This document shows positions 13,267 to 27,600 of a DNA stretch of 64,000 nucleotides, piece by piece. Made by a program: the position numbers and the translations under genes. Source of the stretch: Rhynochetos jubatus (lineage: Eukaryota > Chordata > Aves > Eurypygiformes > Rhynochetidae); the NCBI GenBank assembly GCA_027574665.1, contig CM050665.1:868001-932000 (forward strand), in the 5' to 3' direction. The notes under the pieces were generated by a model. It did no database searches, was not told where the DNA came from, and saw only the letters and a program-made list of their open reading frames with translations. Position 1 is the stretch's first letter, and every line of letters begins with the position of its first letter.

Positions 13267-16200
13267 GTGAGCGGCGGGCGGGGGGTCGCGGCCGCGCGAG
13301 CTCCGCGGGGGGAGGCCGGCGGCACAGCGCTGGCCTCGGGGCTGCCGGGCCCGGTCGCTGGGGCTGCTTCCCAGGGCCCGCTGCGGCGCCGCGCCTGCGG
13401 CCCAGCCCGCCGCGAGGCTCCGCCCTGGGCTCGCCCGCCGCGGGGCCGCTGGGCCCGTTCTGCGCCTCCGGAGCTCCCGTCGTGTTGCGGCGCCCGGTGC
13501 GCGCGGGGCCTGGGAGAGGGGCGGGGGCGGATCGGGCCGAGCCGTGCCGTGCGAGGAGGGCGCAGTTCGCCGCTGCCCTGGGGGCGGGCGGACGCGAGCA
13601 CGGACCGGGCAGCGCTTCGTCGGAGAGAGTTGTTTAGCGCCCTAAACGGGGTTCTGGCCCCGGCTCGGGAGCGGCCGCCCGGCCGTTCTCTGCCCGCCTG
13701 GCCCACTAAACGCAGAAAAAAGCGGTTATTCTGCCGCTGTCGGTGCTAAGAAACGGCTGCAGCCCAGCTGGGGTGCGCGAGAGCCCGCTGTCAGGGGAGG
13801 CCTTTGGAGGAACGTAGGATTCCAGAGACGGCGAAGCCGAGCCCACCCGGCTCTTCGGTTTCTCCAGCGAAGTGTTTCTCTTTGCTTGTTCCAGAAGGTA
13901 TCAGAACCCCACGCAGCCCTTGGCTCTGACTGTGGGCTGCTCCCTGCCCAGCTACCCCCTGCTGCCTCGCTCCCGCCTCTCGCTGGCCTCGCTACCCCCC
14001 ACGCTGCTCTTGCGCACCGACTGCGCTGCTTTGTCACGTTTACAGGTTCCAGAAGCTGCAGCTACTCGCTTGTTGGCTGGGACATTCCACCAGGCAGCTT
14101 TTCTTTTCCATGGAAGGTTCTTTCATCCTCCTCATTTTCATTCTGCGTGCAGCACACTTTGTTCTCTGCAGTGAAAAGAAGCTTGAGTTTGTGAATAGGG
14201 AAGTTCTCTTTAAAATACTCCAGTTGTTTTAGCTTGCAGCGTCTCAGAAGCCTCTTGAATAGTGTTATTAGTGGCGCTGCTGATTTCTCCTTGCCTTGCA
14301 GCTCCCCCTACACCACTGCTTTGTGTGAAGGGACTCACGCCGCAGAAGCGTAGTGAATTCATCTTTGGATTTCAGCCGGGCTGCTGGCTCCCTGTGTCAA
14401 ACCGGGGGAATTGCTTACGCGCTGTTGTTGAGAAGAATGTGCTGGGAGAGACCCGGAGGTGACTGATAATCACAATTAGCAGAATTGCAGTCGGTGCCTA
14501 TTCCCAAGAGCTCCTGAACAGTCGCTGTATCAGATCTATCGCTGGTGCACTGCAAACTGTCCCTCGTAATGTTTAACGTCTGTCCCCGCTCTGGGTGCAG
14601 ACACGGTGGGATCTTTCCGAAGAACACTTTGGAGAGACCACCTCGTGGCGAAAGGCTGATCTGAAGTACCCTTTGTAGTCCAGTCTTCAGTGTCTCTTCC
14701 GAAAGCTGCTTCTGCTGAGCCGCTGGTCTGTGCGGGTCCTTCAGAGGGTTGTTTGACCCAGAACATCTGGAAAGTTCCCCACCTTTTTGGTTTATTTCAT
14801 TTTTCATTCCTGGTTCTCTGGGTTCTGCTCAGCCGTTTCATCTGACATTGGAATCCCTTCCTCGGTGGCTTATGTGTGGCGTCTGTTCCTTGGTGCTGCT
14901 GTGCAGGGAAATTGGCCTTGAGCTCTATTTCTTTCCCTGCTTATTCACTGTGATTTGAATACTGATTGGAACAGGGAACGTGATTCCAGTCACCAGTGGG
15001 TGCTGCTTAATGGAAGCAGTTTGGGGCAGAAACAGCCTAACGTGTCACAGTGAGTTACTTTCAGAGTCTGGGCAGCTGAGAGCTTGTTTTGAGAGCCCAA
15101 GGTAGTGCACTCCAACCTGGTCAGAGTTTTCAGTGGGGAGGGTATGGAGGGAGCTGCAGGCAGAGTGCATTCTTTATGGGAGCAATCTCTGCGGAAGCAG
15201 GAGGCTTTGGTTATGTTTATATGGTGCTCAGGGACAGGGTTTAGTGGTGGACTCAGCAGTGTTGGGTTAACAGTTGGACTCAATGACCTTAAGGGTCTTT
15301 GCCAACCTAAATGATGCTATGATTCTGTGATTCCTGCAGAATTTCCCAAAATATCCCTGATTTTCTTTTAACATGCACTTCCTCTTGCTGAATGATGGAT
15401 GTTCTTTGCAAGGGAGAAGACAAATTAGAGCTTTGCAGAGGCTTTCACCTGTGGCCGTTGGGGCACCTTTGCTGTGGCATGTAGGGTACTGAGTTTCCTT
15501 GTGCCCTCCAGTAGCAACTGGCTGTAAGTCACAGTACAGACACAAGTCTGATTGTACTGCAAGAAGCTGAAGGGAGAAGTGGTCTTAGATGCTAATTACT
15601 CGTTGGTGCATTAGTTAGGAGTTGCAAATTCAGTCCTTAGTGCTGAAGGAAGCGATCTTTGAGCCCTGCCTCCTCACTGTGGATTTGCTGTGCCTTAACA
15701 CTCCATGGATTTTCATGGTTTCGGCTGGTGAGTTGGTTCACTCGTGGGAGCAGCAGTTACGGTTCGTCACTGTGGATGGCATGTGCTTATGCCGTGTCAC
15801 TAAGGTTTCTCAGGCCTTTAGGCCATCATAGGCTGCAGTTACTGGATGGAGAACAGGGAGTGGAAATCACGCACCAGTTGGGAACTGCCTGCTTGTTTCT
15901 AGACTTCGTGGACGGAAACGTGTATGTCCTGCAGATCTGGAGGTGTCCTGCGAAGCGGGCACTCTGGGGAATATGTAGAGAGTTGTGCTGCTGCTGCTTT
16001 TTTACTACTGATTGTCACGGTGTACTTAAAGGTTTGGTTGAGGAGTTATCCCTGTTTTGAGCTATTGCTGCAAAAGCCATTTGGAAGTCTAAATGATTAA
16101 TTAATTATTTATTTGTGTGTAATCCAGGGAGCGCGAGTGAGGAAGAGTGATTCGTGTTGTCATTAGGTTCATCTGTCTCTGGGACAGCAGGACCAGGGAA

Positions 16201-18640
16201 GGCCCAGTGCTCTCTGTGTGTGATGAGCTTAGCTCTGGGGGCTCTGGGGCTTCTTTGAACCCCCAATGTGACTGGGCTCTCACCAGCAGCCTCCTTTGTG
16301 TCACCTCACCCTGTCCAAGCTGGAGGTTTTTCCCTGCTGCGCCTTCTCTGAGCGCTGGCTTCCCTGTCCGTTGTCAGGATGAGAACGGGAACAGTTTCTC
16401 CCAGCATGAATCATGGAGTGGGAGGTGGCTTGGTGGTTTGCCCTGGGGATTAGGTAGTAGAGTATCCCGTGTTGCTAGTGTAACCGCTAGACTCTAACTT
16501 GCAGTGTAGGAATCTTGTCAATGCTTTTCTGTCATCGCCCACGAGACCTGCTCGGCCTGACGGGTGCACCGGGGGGCTGCTTCCGCCAGGCCGGCTCTCT
16601 GGGTGCGTCAGTCTGAGCTGCCGCTGCGCTGCTGCTCTGAGAGGTTGGAGCTGTTGTGGAAAGGAACTGGCGAGGCTGAACCTGGCTGGCACTGTCCTGC
16701 ATGAGATGTGTTTAGTCATACATGAGCTGCTCTGGGGACTGATGCTAAAAAGGAAGAAGGGGGCATGGCGCGCTGGCTGATCCTCCCCGTGAGCTGGGGT
16801 AAGCTGCGCGTTTTCAGAGTATCCCCACATTCCCAGTCTGCCTTGCCAGCTGTTTCCAAGGGGCAGGATGGTAGAGTGGGCAGTTGGGCTGTCACAGGGG
16901 TGGAGGAGGATGGTGTTCCTGTGCACATGCTGTACCAACCCCCCTTTCCGCATGGCTGAAGCCCCAGGAAGCTGTGGAGCTCAAGCTTCCTGGATTCCTG
17001 CAGGAGCTGCAGAGGCTGCAGGCCCTGAGCAGAGGAAGCTGAGCAGGGCAGCTGCAGAAGGGCCCCTTGGGTAACTGGGGCTTGCTTTAACAGGGGAACG
17101 CTGCTTCCTCCCCCAGCAAGTGCCTTTGTGGCAAAGCAGATATCCCTGAACTGGGGGAGACTTGTGGGAGGGCACCGAGCCATTCCAGGAGGTGCCAGGA
17201 AAGAAATGGCAAAAACTCCCACCCCTCATCCTCACTCCCGGCAGGCAGGAGTCCTGGCAGTGTTGGAACTGTCTCAGCAGGCTACAGCAGGAGACCATAG
17301 GATTCAGTTTTCCTAGGAGAGGAAGCTGCCCCGCTGGAGTGAGCCAGAGACTCGCAGGGCACCGAGTGTGTGCGCACGGTGTGCAGAAGCACAGCACGCC
17401 TGGATTCCCACCTCCCCGTGCGGTTGTACCTGTCCCGGCGAGTGAAGGAAGAGGCATATGAGCTTTATTAATTGAGATCGTCAGTGGGTCTCTGGGCCAA
17501 CATCTTACACAGGCCAGGCATACGCTTCGTTGCGGAAGACTTTTGTAGGAGGGAAAAGGAAAGTTGCAAAGACTGTTGTCTTCCCTTCAGCTCTTCGCCC
17601 GTCTTAGCATTTCCTTCCCAGCTTATCAAGGAAGTTGGGAAAGTGTGTTAATCGTGAAACGGTGTCCCTGCTCAGCACTGTCTCAGCGGTGTCCTGGGAT
17701 CGAGGGATTGGGTTGCTCCAGTAGGAGAAATAGGAGCTTCCATAGGAGCTGGGAAATTGTCCTTCGGATGCTTACCACCTCCTTCCAGGTGTGCTGGATG
17801 TGGGCTCTCAGGAGGAGCCCATGAGGATGGGACTACTTCTGTGTCTGGCCAGGGCTCATTTCTGGCAGCTTGAGGCCTTTGAGCGGGGAAGTGCTGGTGG
17901 GGAGGGTTGTCTCTCCCATGTGACCTTTTCCCCAGGGCTCTGTGGGAGAGAGCAGGGCTACTCCCTCCACCCCTGGGAGGATTAAGGAACTGAACAAGTC
18001 CGTTTCTTTACAGCCTCTTACTGCCAGATGGAGCACAAACCAGCATGTCTGACAGCTGTGGGAACCCAGTCCTGAACACAGGCTCATGCTCTAAGGCAGA
18101 TAAAGGCGCGTAAGGTAGAGCTCCAGAACAAACATGGGGTTAACTTTTCTGTGGTGCATATTTGTGTTTTGGATTTATGGTGTTAACAGGAAGGGAATTG
18201 GGATAAAGTCAGCTGCTGCTATGCCTGGGAGCCTGTTTGGGGACCCTGAATGGATCGGGGTATCTGAGAAATGTGATTTGGGCATGAGTAAACAGCAGCC
18301 TGTGGGAGGGAGGCTGCCTGGGCACTGTGGTCCAGTGACAGTAGGTGAGCCCGGGCAGCGACTGTGTTACCAGTCCTGTAAACCAGCCTGGCAGCATGGA
18401 GTGGGGGGCAGCTGGGGTGTTGCTGGTCAGTGCCTTTCCTTACGTGGGTACCCCAACAAGCTCTCAGAGGTGCTGTTTTATTGCAAGGCCGTGCTCTCTG
18501 GTATGCTGGCTGTTTTGTCCCTAGCAGCCACAGCAAACGGTAAGTCTGGGTTTATGTAGTGTTTGGACGCTTGGTGTTGGATGCAGTGTAGCAACAGAAA
18601 TGGGTTTCAGAGAGCTGCTCGCTGTCCTTTCTCTTCACAG
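13267..18640 (+). other. ELMO2 5' intron (long, noncoding)
   Basis: Stretch between the candidate untranslated exon and the acceptor (ctcttcacag, AG 18639-18640) of the exon carrying the start codon. The first ~450 bp continue the CpG island. Apart from a CR1 tail near 15.2-15.3 kb, no exon, RNA gene or repeat was recognised. Additional alternative 5' exons cannot be excluded. Confidence 0.6.
15216..15335 (+). mobile_element. CR1 LINE 3' tail, sense orientation
   Basis: Sense CR1 3' end with ttagtggtggactcagcagt, gttggactcaatgacctta and the terminal atgctatgattctgtgatt octamer-repeat tail. Only about 120 bp remain, a severe 5' truncation. Confidence 0.85.
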
Positions 18641-18687
18641 GCACAGAGTGTGTCCTGTTGTGAAGGCACCCGACAGAGCCTGGAGCA

Positions 18688-21600
18688 ATGCCGCCACCTT
18701 TGGACATTGTGAAAGTAGCTGTGGAGTGGCCAGGAGCCAACGCACAGCTGCTGGAAATCGATCAGGTGAGACCTGGCAAGCCGGGGAGGGAGAAAATGCA
18801 CCACAGCATTGGTGTGGGAACATGGGAAGCATAGAAATGGGCAGCATTCCCTTCGGCTGGGAGGAACGTGGCTACTGAGGACTCTCTCTTTCTGTTCTAG
18901 AAAAGGCCTCTTGCATCCATCATCAAGGAGGTGTGTGATGGGTGAGTAGTTCTCCGGGAACCCCTGTAGAGAAACCCCGTCCACCCGCCAGGTTTGCTGG
19001 GCGCTGTGGAAAGTCTGCTGCCTGTCAGCACTGCCGGTGCGACCTGTGCCGCCAGCTTTGGCCGGCGTTGAAAACAAGAAGAACGTTATCTCCTGGAAAA
19101 CAGGGGCTTTGTGTCTTTATTCCAGTTCTGAGTGTGTGCCCGTAGGGTCAGTGTCTCGGGCGGTTGGCCCATCCTGCTGTCCTGAAATGCAGGCCTCTTC
19201 AGATGTGCCACAGAGCTTGGCTTAGAGTAGGCTCACGTCCTGCATCCCCCTCAAGAGGGAGATGTTTTCTCTCCTCTTCCAGAGGCCTAATTTCCCATGC
19301 TGAAGCTTTGCTTGAGAGTTCTTTTCCACCCTCCTGGGATCAAGCTCCTGTTCCTACTGGAGAGCCAGGAAAAAGAGGAGAAAGAAGCTTACGTATCGTT
19401 CTTCCTCTGCCAGGTGGTCATTGCCCAACCCTGAGTACTACACTCTGCGGTACGCGGATGGTCCTCAGCTCTACATCACGGAGCAGGTCAGTGTCAGAGG
19501 CAGCAATTTGCTGATGTCTTGCCAAGAGTGCAGAAGGCCTTGGACTGGTGTCACGGAACAATCCTGTCACTAATCCTTGAGGGTCAGCATCTTTGCTACC
19601 AAAAACAGTCAGACGTGAACGGTGTCACTGAAGTGCAGCGCCTGGCACATGTCCCCGTGCACGCGTGCAGTGCCAGGACCCAGTGAGGGAGCTCAGCACT
19701 CTCAGTGGGGTTGTGTGGCACAGGAACCCCTTGGCTTCAGCTTACAAATGTGCACTGTAGAGCCAGTTGCACAGTTTACACTTCATGCTTCCTTTCAGAC
19801 TCGCTGTGACATCAAGAACGGAACCATCCTGCAGCTGGCTGTCTCGCCGGTAAGTGCTCCCTCATGCCCGTTTGCTCGGGGCTGGCCTTGTGGGCCAGGC
19901 TGTTCTCGCCTCTCAGCTTCTCCTTCTCCCCAGATGGCGGGGCCTGCCTTTGTTGGGGGCTGTTTGCCTTCCTGGTTGTGGCATGTCTCTCCTTTGCATG
20001 CGCTGCCCTTCTATAGAACCTTCTGGAAGGAAATCCAGCCTGCGGTTCTAGTGCGTCTCCTGGATTAGCATGTTTTAAAGCACCTGGCAGACATTCCCAA
20101 CAGGAGAGCGTTACTATTCTCAGTCAGGAAGCGGCAGTACTGGTGACTTACTGCCAGAATTAAAACGTGATGCAGGGGGGTTGGTCCTGGGGAATTCTTG
20201 CTGCTGTGATGTCGGCAGTTGTCTTGCAGACTTGCTGCAGCTTCCTTTTATTGAAATTCTTAAACTTTGGTTTTGTGCAAGTGGCATGGCGAGTAGCTGC
20301 GAGGGAGTAAAGAAGTAGTGGTTGTTTGGGCAAGAGGTGGTTGAAAGGAGATCACTGAGCCGTGTCCGAGAAGTGTTCCAGAACGTCGTGCGGATACACA
20401 AAATGAGCTTGTGCTTCTCTTGGAATCTGAGATGGTGGCTTTAACACTGCATTTCTTTAATGGTCTCCCTCCATATTTCTGTGTCCATCTCTGCTCACCT
20501 TACCAAGAAGAAAAACAAGCATTTACTCTGACACATAAACCAGCATTTTACTCGCCTCTTGCTTGGCTGTAGCTGTTGTTGAATGCAGCCTTTTTTGGTC
20601 TGTCTCAGACTTGCTGAGTGCTGCTACTTAGCCCATCGTTGCTGGTGTCTCTCTACCCATGCTCTGCTCTGGGCCCACCCGTGGACGTCTGGCAGAACTC
20701 AGTCTGCGGGTGACTGGTTGGTGACTGCCATCGTCCTGCTTCCCTCCCAGTCTAGGGCAGCTCGCCAGCTGATGGAGAGGATCCAGTCACACGGCATGGA
20801 AGGCCGACTGGATGCCATGAAGGAACTGGCTAAACTTTCAGCAGATGTGACCTTTGCCACAGAGTTCATCAACATGGAAGGGATTACGGTGCTGACACGG
20901 CTTGTGGAGAGTGGGACCAAGCTTCTGTCCCAGTAAGTTTCCTGTATTTATTCCAGGACTGTGGGATAGGCCCTCAATAAGGGGCTGTCTTTGCTTGTTG
21001 AAGTGGCATTAAGCAGCTAACCTCACAGCAAATGCCAGTGTATTCATTGAGACAAAGTCTTCACAGTCATTTGCTAAACTTCATGAGGCAAAAGAGGAGA
21101 CATTTATGATGTGTGAAACTTCACTGAAAGGTCACTTTGATCATTTAAACGACTTTCACTACCTTTCTTGTGACCATAATCTCCTCTAGCAGTTATTTGT
21201 CACCTGTCTAAGGGAGGTGTCCTGTGAAACACCCCTGCAGCCGCATACCAGAACGTCCCTCTGGAGCTGGTGGCGTGTACATGCCGGTCAGCAGCGAGTG
21301 TGTTGCTGGCTCCTGTGTATGTGGTCTGCATTTCTTGACCTGCATCGTAGGAAGAATTGCAGTGAAGGCCAAAGGTCTGTTTCTTGCAGGGAATGGAAAG
21401 GGCTAACGAATCTACAGCAGAGAAAGTATCAGTCTTCGGTCGCCACCAGTTTTCAGCTTCTGGGTTTCCTGAGCAGAAATGGTATCACTTTGTTTTAAGA
21501 ACCTTTGAGTGTTTCTTCCATAGATTTTTCTTCTTGATTTTTTTAATCAACTTAAGCATTGCATCATCTACCGCACTGTGTGGAAATAAAGGTCCACAGT

Positions 21601-24600
21601 TGCTTGTCCTGTAAGAAAAAAAATCCTCCCTTTACTTTCAACTCGTCACTTAATATTCATTTGGTTCCCTCTGCATATTTTATTAGGGGAAACTGTAAAT
21701 TCCTGTCTCCTCTGGACAGTCTGTAACCATATAGCCGTCTCTCATGTCACCTCTTTTCTAAGCTGCAGTCTTAGCCCATCAACACCGTAACCATGGCAGC
21801 CATCCCAGAGTGCTGATCATTCTTTCCGCGTTTCCCCTGGCTCTTGGCTGTTTCCAGCGCTGCTGTACTTTTGTGGGGAAGTTTGTGTGTACCTTCTCAG
21901 CACTTTGAAACCTGGCCGTTTGAATTTCTGGTCTTCCAATCCATTACTGGTGCACGAAAGGGCTTTCAGTTGTGCCCTTTAGCAGCTGAGCATCTGGGTG
22001 TTCAGGGTTGTTTAGTGAAGCACCTCATCAAAATAGGCTTCAGAGTGCAGGAGTTGTACTGAGCTGTTCCGGTCCCGACTTACCGATGTGTTCGGAGACC
22101 TTCCGTGCCGCGGCGGGTTAACCTCGCCCAGCTGCCCACCAACCCCCTCTCCCACCCCGCTCAGCAGGACAGGGGGAGAAAACGGGAGGAGAAAGCTTGT
22201 AGGTTGGGCACAACAGACTCCACTGAGGGAAAATGAGTTTTGTTTTGCCCATTAAAAATGGAGTAGGATGGTGAGGACAGAAACCAAAGTAAACCCACCT
22301 TCCTCCACCACCTTCTGTCCAGGCTTAACCCCTTCACTCCCCACTCTTCTGCCCCTGCCCACGTTGAGCGGCACAGGGGGATGGGGAATGGGGCTGTGAT
22401 CAGTCTGTAATGCTTTCTCTGCTGCTCCTTCCTCATCACCCTTTTCCCCTGCTCCAGAGTGGGCTCCCTCCCACGGCGTACAGCCTGCCAGAAAACCTGC
22501 TCCTGCGTGGAGTCCTCTGACAGGCTGCAGCTCCTGCCAGGACCCTGCTCCGGCATGGCCCCCCCGGCTGCAGCAGGAATGTCGGCTCCGCCGTGGTGGT
22601 CTGTGGCAGCAGGGGACAACCTGCCTCAGCGTGGTCTTTCCACAGGCAGCAGGGATGTCTTCACTCTGGCCCCTGGAGCATCTCCTCCCCCTGCTCCTGC
22701 GCTGACCCCAGTGGCTGCAGGGCTGTTTCTCTCGCAGCTGCTGTGCCGTGCTGTTTGCCCTTTAAAGGCGCTGATGGAAATGCCACCAGCTTGGCCTTGA
22801 TTTCACTGGTGGTCATTGTACTGAATGTTCTGGGGATTGCTGGTTTGTGGCTGCGTTTGGGTTTTTCCCCTCAGATGAATTTGCGTGATGATGCTTTGCA
22901 CTGCTCAGGAATAAATACTGTGTTTGTGCTTCCTTCTCCTGGGGTTCCAGGTTCTGATCCATGTGGTCGAGAGTCGCTGGTGGCAGGGCTAGGGTCTTAC
23001 TGTTGGTAGTTTTAATTTGTGCTTGTAATCAGGGGAAAACAAGATACAATAAAATTCTCTTCATGAATGCAAATACCCTATTGCTCCTCCAGCTGCCACA
23101 CTCCAGCCTGTTGTCTTAAGAGACTGAGGTGACATTTCTCTCTTAAGCAGCTTATTCACCTTGGACAGGCTTTTTCCCTGGCTACCAGATCTCTTGTAAC
23201 AGCCTTCTTCATTTTCTCAGCTACAGTGAGATGTTGGCTTTCACCCTGACTGCCTTCTTGGAGCTCATGGACCATGGTATTGTCTCTTGGGACATGGTCT
23301 CCATAACCTTCATCAAACAGGTGAGTTTGGGTCAAGGTGTGAGTGGATGCTGCTTCTTTTTGTGCTTTAATACAGCTTCCAAGAAGAGCAAGATGATTCT
23401 GAGAAGCTGAGCACTCGGGAGCATACGCTGTACCCAGCTTTCAGAGCCCACGCTCCCTCGCTCGTCTCGCTCACCACAAGGTTTTCTGGGTGGGTACGTG
23501 CTGACCTGCTGATCCCTCTGGTTGCAGATCGCAGGGTATGTGAGTCAGCCCATGGTAGACGTCTCCATCCTCCAGCGATCCCTGGCCATTCTGGAAAGCA
23601 TGGTGCTGAACAGCCAGACCCTCTATCAGAAGATCGCAGAAGAGATCACCGTGGGGCAGCTTATTTCCCATCTGCAGGTGTGAGTGTCCACCCTACAGTG
23701 GTGGGATTTAATCTGTTTGATGAATGTCTGCTAATTTGAAAAGACAGCCTTTTGCATTAAAACACTTAACGGTGCTGTTCGTACAGTGTTACTGATAGGG
23801 CAGCCTACTCCAGCTTCAGGGTTTCCGGCATATTTTTAAAAAGATCGTGGGAAAAACACGTTCTGTGTTCTGGAAACGCTGAAGCACGTGAGTGTGTCTT
23901 GAACAAAGACATTTTGCTTTAGCAGCTGCACAAGTGTGGTCAGGGGTGGGACTAGCCCTGCCTTTTACTCAAACAACTTCCCAAAGGTTCTGCATCTGGA
24001 TGTGTCCCCTTCGCCCCTCTTTACATTGCCTCCACCCGAACCCAAGAGCTCATCATCTTCTGGCTTTTGTCCTGCATATCAAGGGAGAAAACAATGGCTT
24101 TTCTTGCTCTTCTTCCCACCTCCCCTTCCTCTCTTTCCAAATGAACTGACAGAGGAGTATCTGGCTTTTCAGGCTGTTTGCCCAGGTCAGTTCTGCTCTT
24201 CCATTAAAAGAAGCACAAGTTTAACTGGGTTGGGTTTTCCCTCAAGCCATTTAATTCTGAAAATGAGGAAAAGCACCATTTGTGAATATGATTAATCAAT
24301 GGACAAAGTGGTTTAACAGAATTACAGTGCAAACGAATCCCTGTGTGCCTGCAGCATTGATACACATGAACTTGGGTAGCAGAGACGCTAACCAAGGGCT
24401 CTGGAACGCTGTGGCACTTCCTTCTGCAAAGAATAGCGCTCTTTCAGCTGTGGGATTGGTGCTGCAGCAGAGCACCGCTTGCTCCCGCCTGCCCACCCTC
24501 CTGCTGCTGTTTAAGCAAAGTGTCTTTGTTCAGGACGTGCTCCAGCGCATCCAGAACACAGGAGGTGGCTGAAGAAAGTAGCCGTGCCAGGAGTATTGTA

Positions 24601-27600
24601 GAGAGGGAGCTGGAGAGTGTGTCAGAATTGGCTGGTGTTTGGGGGGAACAACCTGTACCAGAGAGGATGAGCGCTGGAAGAACAGGAACATGGAAACAGG
24701 TCTGAAAGAAATGAGTGAGGAGTGGAGAAACTCACTTTAAAACTGTTCTGCTGTGTCAGAATGCGAGCAGTGTAGTGAAAACTACAACAAAGCCTGGAAA
24801 GGAGGGGAAGTGGCAGGGTTCAGAGACCTGCAAGGCCTGGAAAGGAGGGGAAGCGGCAGGGTTCAGAGACCTGCAAGGCCTGGAGGCCCACGAAAACCTG
24901 GGGTGATGCACAACCATTTGCATGTTTGAAGTAGGCTAGGTTGACCCAAAGGAAGATTTGGAAGGTATGCCGGGGTAGGTGCCAAAGGGGGGAAATAGCT
25001 ATTTAAGCTAAAGGATGCTATAGTTTTAGATGTTTTGTACAAGTTTAATTTTATACAGATATAAATAAATACATTTTTATAAAAGTTACACGCGTGAATT
25101 CATGCAGTGATGCACTGGGGCTTCGGTAATCAGAAGAGCCGCAGGTTCCACAGAAGCCTCTGCAGAGTAATAGTACAGCAAGAGCCAAAACTGCATTTGA
25201 TAGAGTGTCAGGACGGGGTGGAAGAGCGTGCTGGGCGTTTGGAAGCTTATTCAAAGCACCCCGGGTGAAAGCGCGTGCCGTGCGTGCCGTAGGAGCAGAC
25301 TAGGCAGCCTTCGCCTGAGGAAGCTCTTCCGTGAAAATAAGGAGAAGGCACGTGGGCTGGGACGGCTGTTGGGGTGGGACGGCAGTGCCGTAGAGAGAGG
25401 GATGCTGCCCCTTCACTGCGTGTCGCGGACTGCAGCGTAACAGGGCACGGCAGGGAGGAGCACGCAGTGGTGCTGAGCTGAGCTCTGCTGGGCAGCAGGC
25501 TGCTCTGCCCACTGAGGCACGCTCCCTCAGCTTTTGCAGGCCCTGTGAGGAGTTGGATGGTGTGAAAGTGGATGACCTGAACCCTCCCTGTCCGTTGAGA
25601 TGCAGGGTAGCTGTAGGAAACGCGCTTTGAGTGCAGGCAGAGAGCAAGCCGTGCTGTTCGGTGCTGCCTGTTCTCGTGTGATCCTCCCCTTTTTGTTCGC
25701 GCAGCTCAAACCAGGAGATTCAGACGTACGCCATTGCCCTGATCAACGCCCTCTTCCTGAAGGCACCTGAGGACAAGAGACAGGTTTGTTCTTGCTTTTT
25801 GGCTGTAAACGTGACTAACGGTTCCTGGCTGGCTCTTTGTGCCTCAGGAGTTGCATTGTCTGGGCAAGGCAGACCTCCAGCCTTGCCAAGAACTTGTGTA
25901 GCTCTGGCAGTGTGGCAACACAGGGGAAGAGTACTGTTCCATGACAGATGTGTTCTGGAGCAGCACATCAGTGCTTAGGAGATGCTCGGGAAGGAATCTG
26001 ACAGGCCTTGAGAGAGCAAGTAACCCTGTGTACAGCATGGAAAACCTTTTCGGAGTTAATTCCGTATGGGAGAGGTAGGCTGGGTAGCATCCTTGGGTTG
26101 TATGTACTTAGTGCACAAACGCCCCCTTCCCCCGAGAAGGAATCTTTCTGAAGTCATAGGGGGATATTCCCACTGGCAAATGTGAGGAATGAACACCCGT
26201 CCTGCTCTGAGGAGCCCCCAGGATCTCGGCTGTGTCGAAGATGTGCATATGTCTGTATTGTGTAGCTTTGCTGTGTTAAGCCTTTCTCCTCTAGTGCCCC
26301 ATTTGTGCCTTATTTCTGGACTCTGAGCTAAATCCTGTCTGCTTCTTTTTGTGCCTTTTTTTGCTTTCTGCCAGCAGGACAAGCTGCTTAACCCTCTAGA
26401 CCTGCCCATCACTGTAAGTAACTCAAGCCTGGGGGCTGGTCATGTGGAACTGTAGGCATGTAGCTGCTCTCCAGTTATGCCTCCTCTCTCTCGGAAATGG
26501 TGCATACAGGCTCTGGATGAGCCTAGGGAGAAGGGCGGGAGGAGGCCTGGGGAGGTGCTCGGATTGTGAGGGGGTGAGGAATCAGTAGCAGGAGAAATCT
26601 TGAATGACTCGTGCACACAAGACAATATAGATGATGGTGAAAGGAAACTGGTGCTACGAGTCTGACCAGGAGAACCAATTGTAAAACTGGTGCCGGTTCT
26701 TGAGCAGTCTGGGTCTCCTTAAACTTACTGCAGCCCGAGTTTGTACCCCAAATCTGCCCTGTGCTAGTGATGGTTGCGCATCCAGCTCCGGCCTTCGGAA
26801 CGTAGAGCTGTTGGTCTGTGAGGAGCAGTCACAAAACGTAGTGCTGACTGGGGCTAGAGCACACGTTCTGCTAATCTGTGACTTCTCCCTTTGGGAATTG
26901 TACTGGAAGAAAGTGTTTTTCCCCGTGCTATCTCCAGGGGCCTCGCCACACTCGGCAATAGGGTGATTTGGAACCTTCTTTATCTTGAGAGTCTGGTACC
27001 TGTTTTTAATTTTCCGGGTGGCACAGAGAATGCTCAGCTTCTGCCGAGGATGCAGGGTCCCCGGAGGAAACGGTGGTCTCAGCACATGTTAGGTTATTTC
27101 TAAAGTAGTGGATATGCTTGACACGTGAAAATATGGAAGAATACCCCCCTCTGTTGGTAATTTGGCTGAGATACTAAACTTCAAAGTGAAAGATCCCTTG
27201 GAATTTTGTTTGCCTCTTTCTTTCCCCTTGAACACAATCCACATGACTACAAAAGGCCATGGAGATAAGGGACTGGAGTTTCTTTATCTGAGAGATTTGG
27301 GATTGCTCAGCCTGGAGAAGAGAAGGCTCGGGGGTCTTCTCAGTGTGTGTAACTCTCTGATGGAAGGGAATAAAGAAAAGGAGGCCCGACTGCTCAGTGG
27401 TGCCCACTGACAGGGTGAGAGGCAATGGGCACAGCTTAAACCCTGGGAGATTCCACCTGGACTCACAAACAGTGAAAAAATGGGGGTGGTCAAACACTGG
27501 GGCAGGTTACCCGGAGAGACTGTGGAGATATTAAAAACCTGCCTGGACACAGTCCTGTGCAACCTGCCTGTCTGAGGTTGCTTGAACCAGGGGGAGTTGG

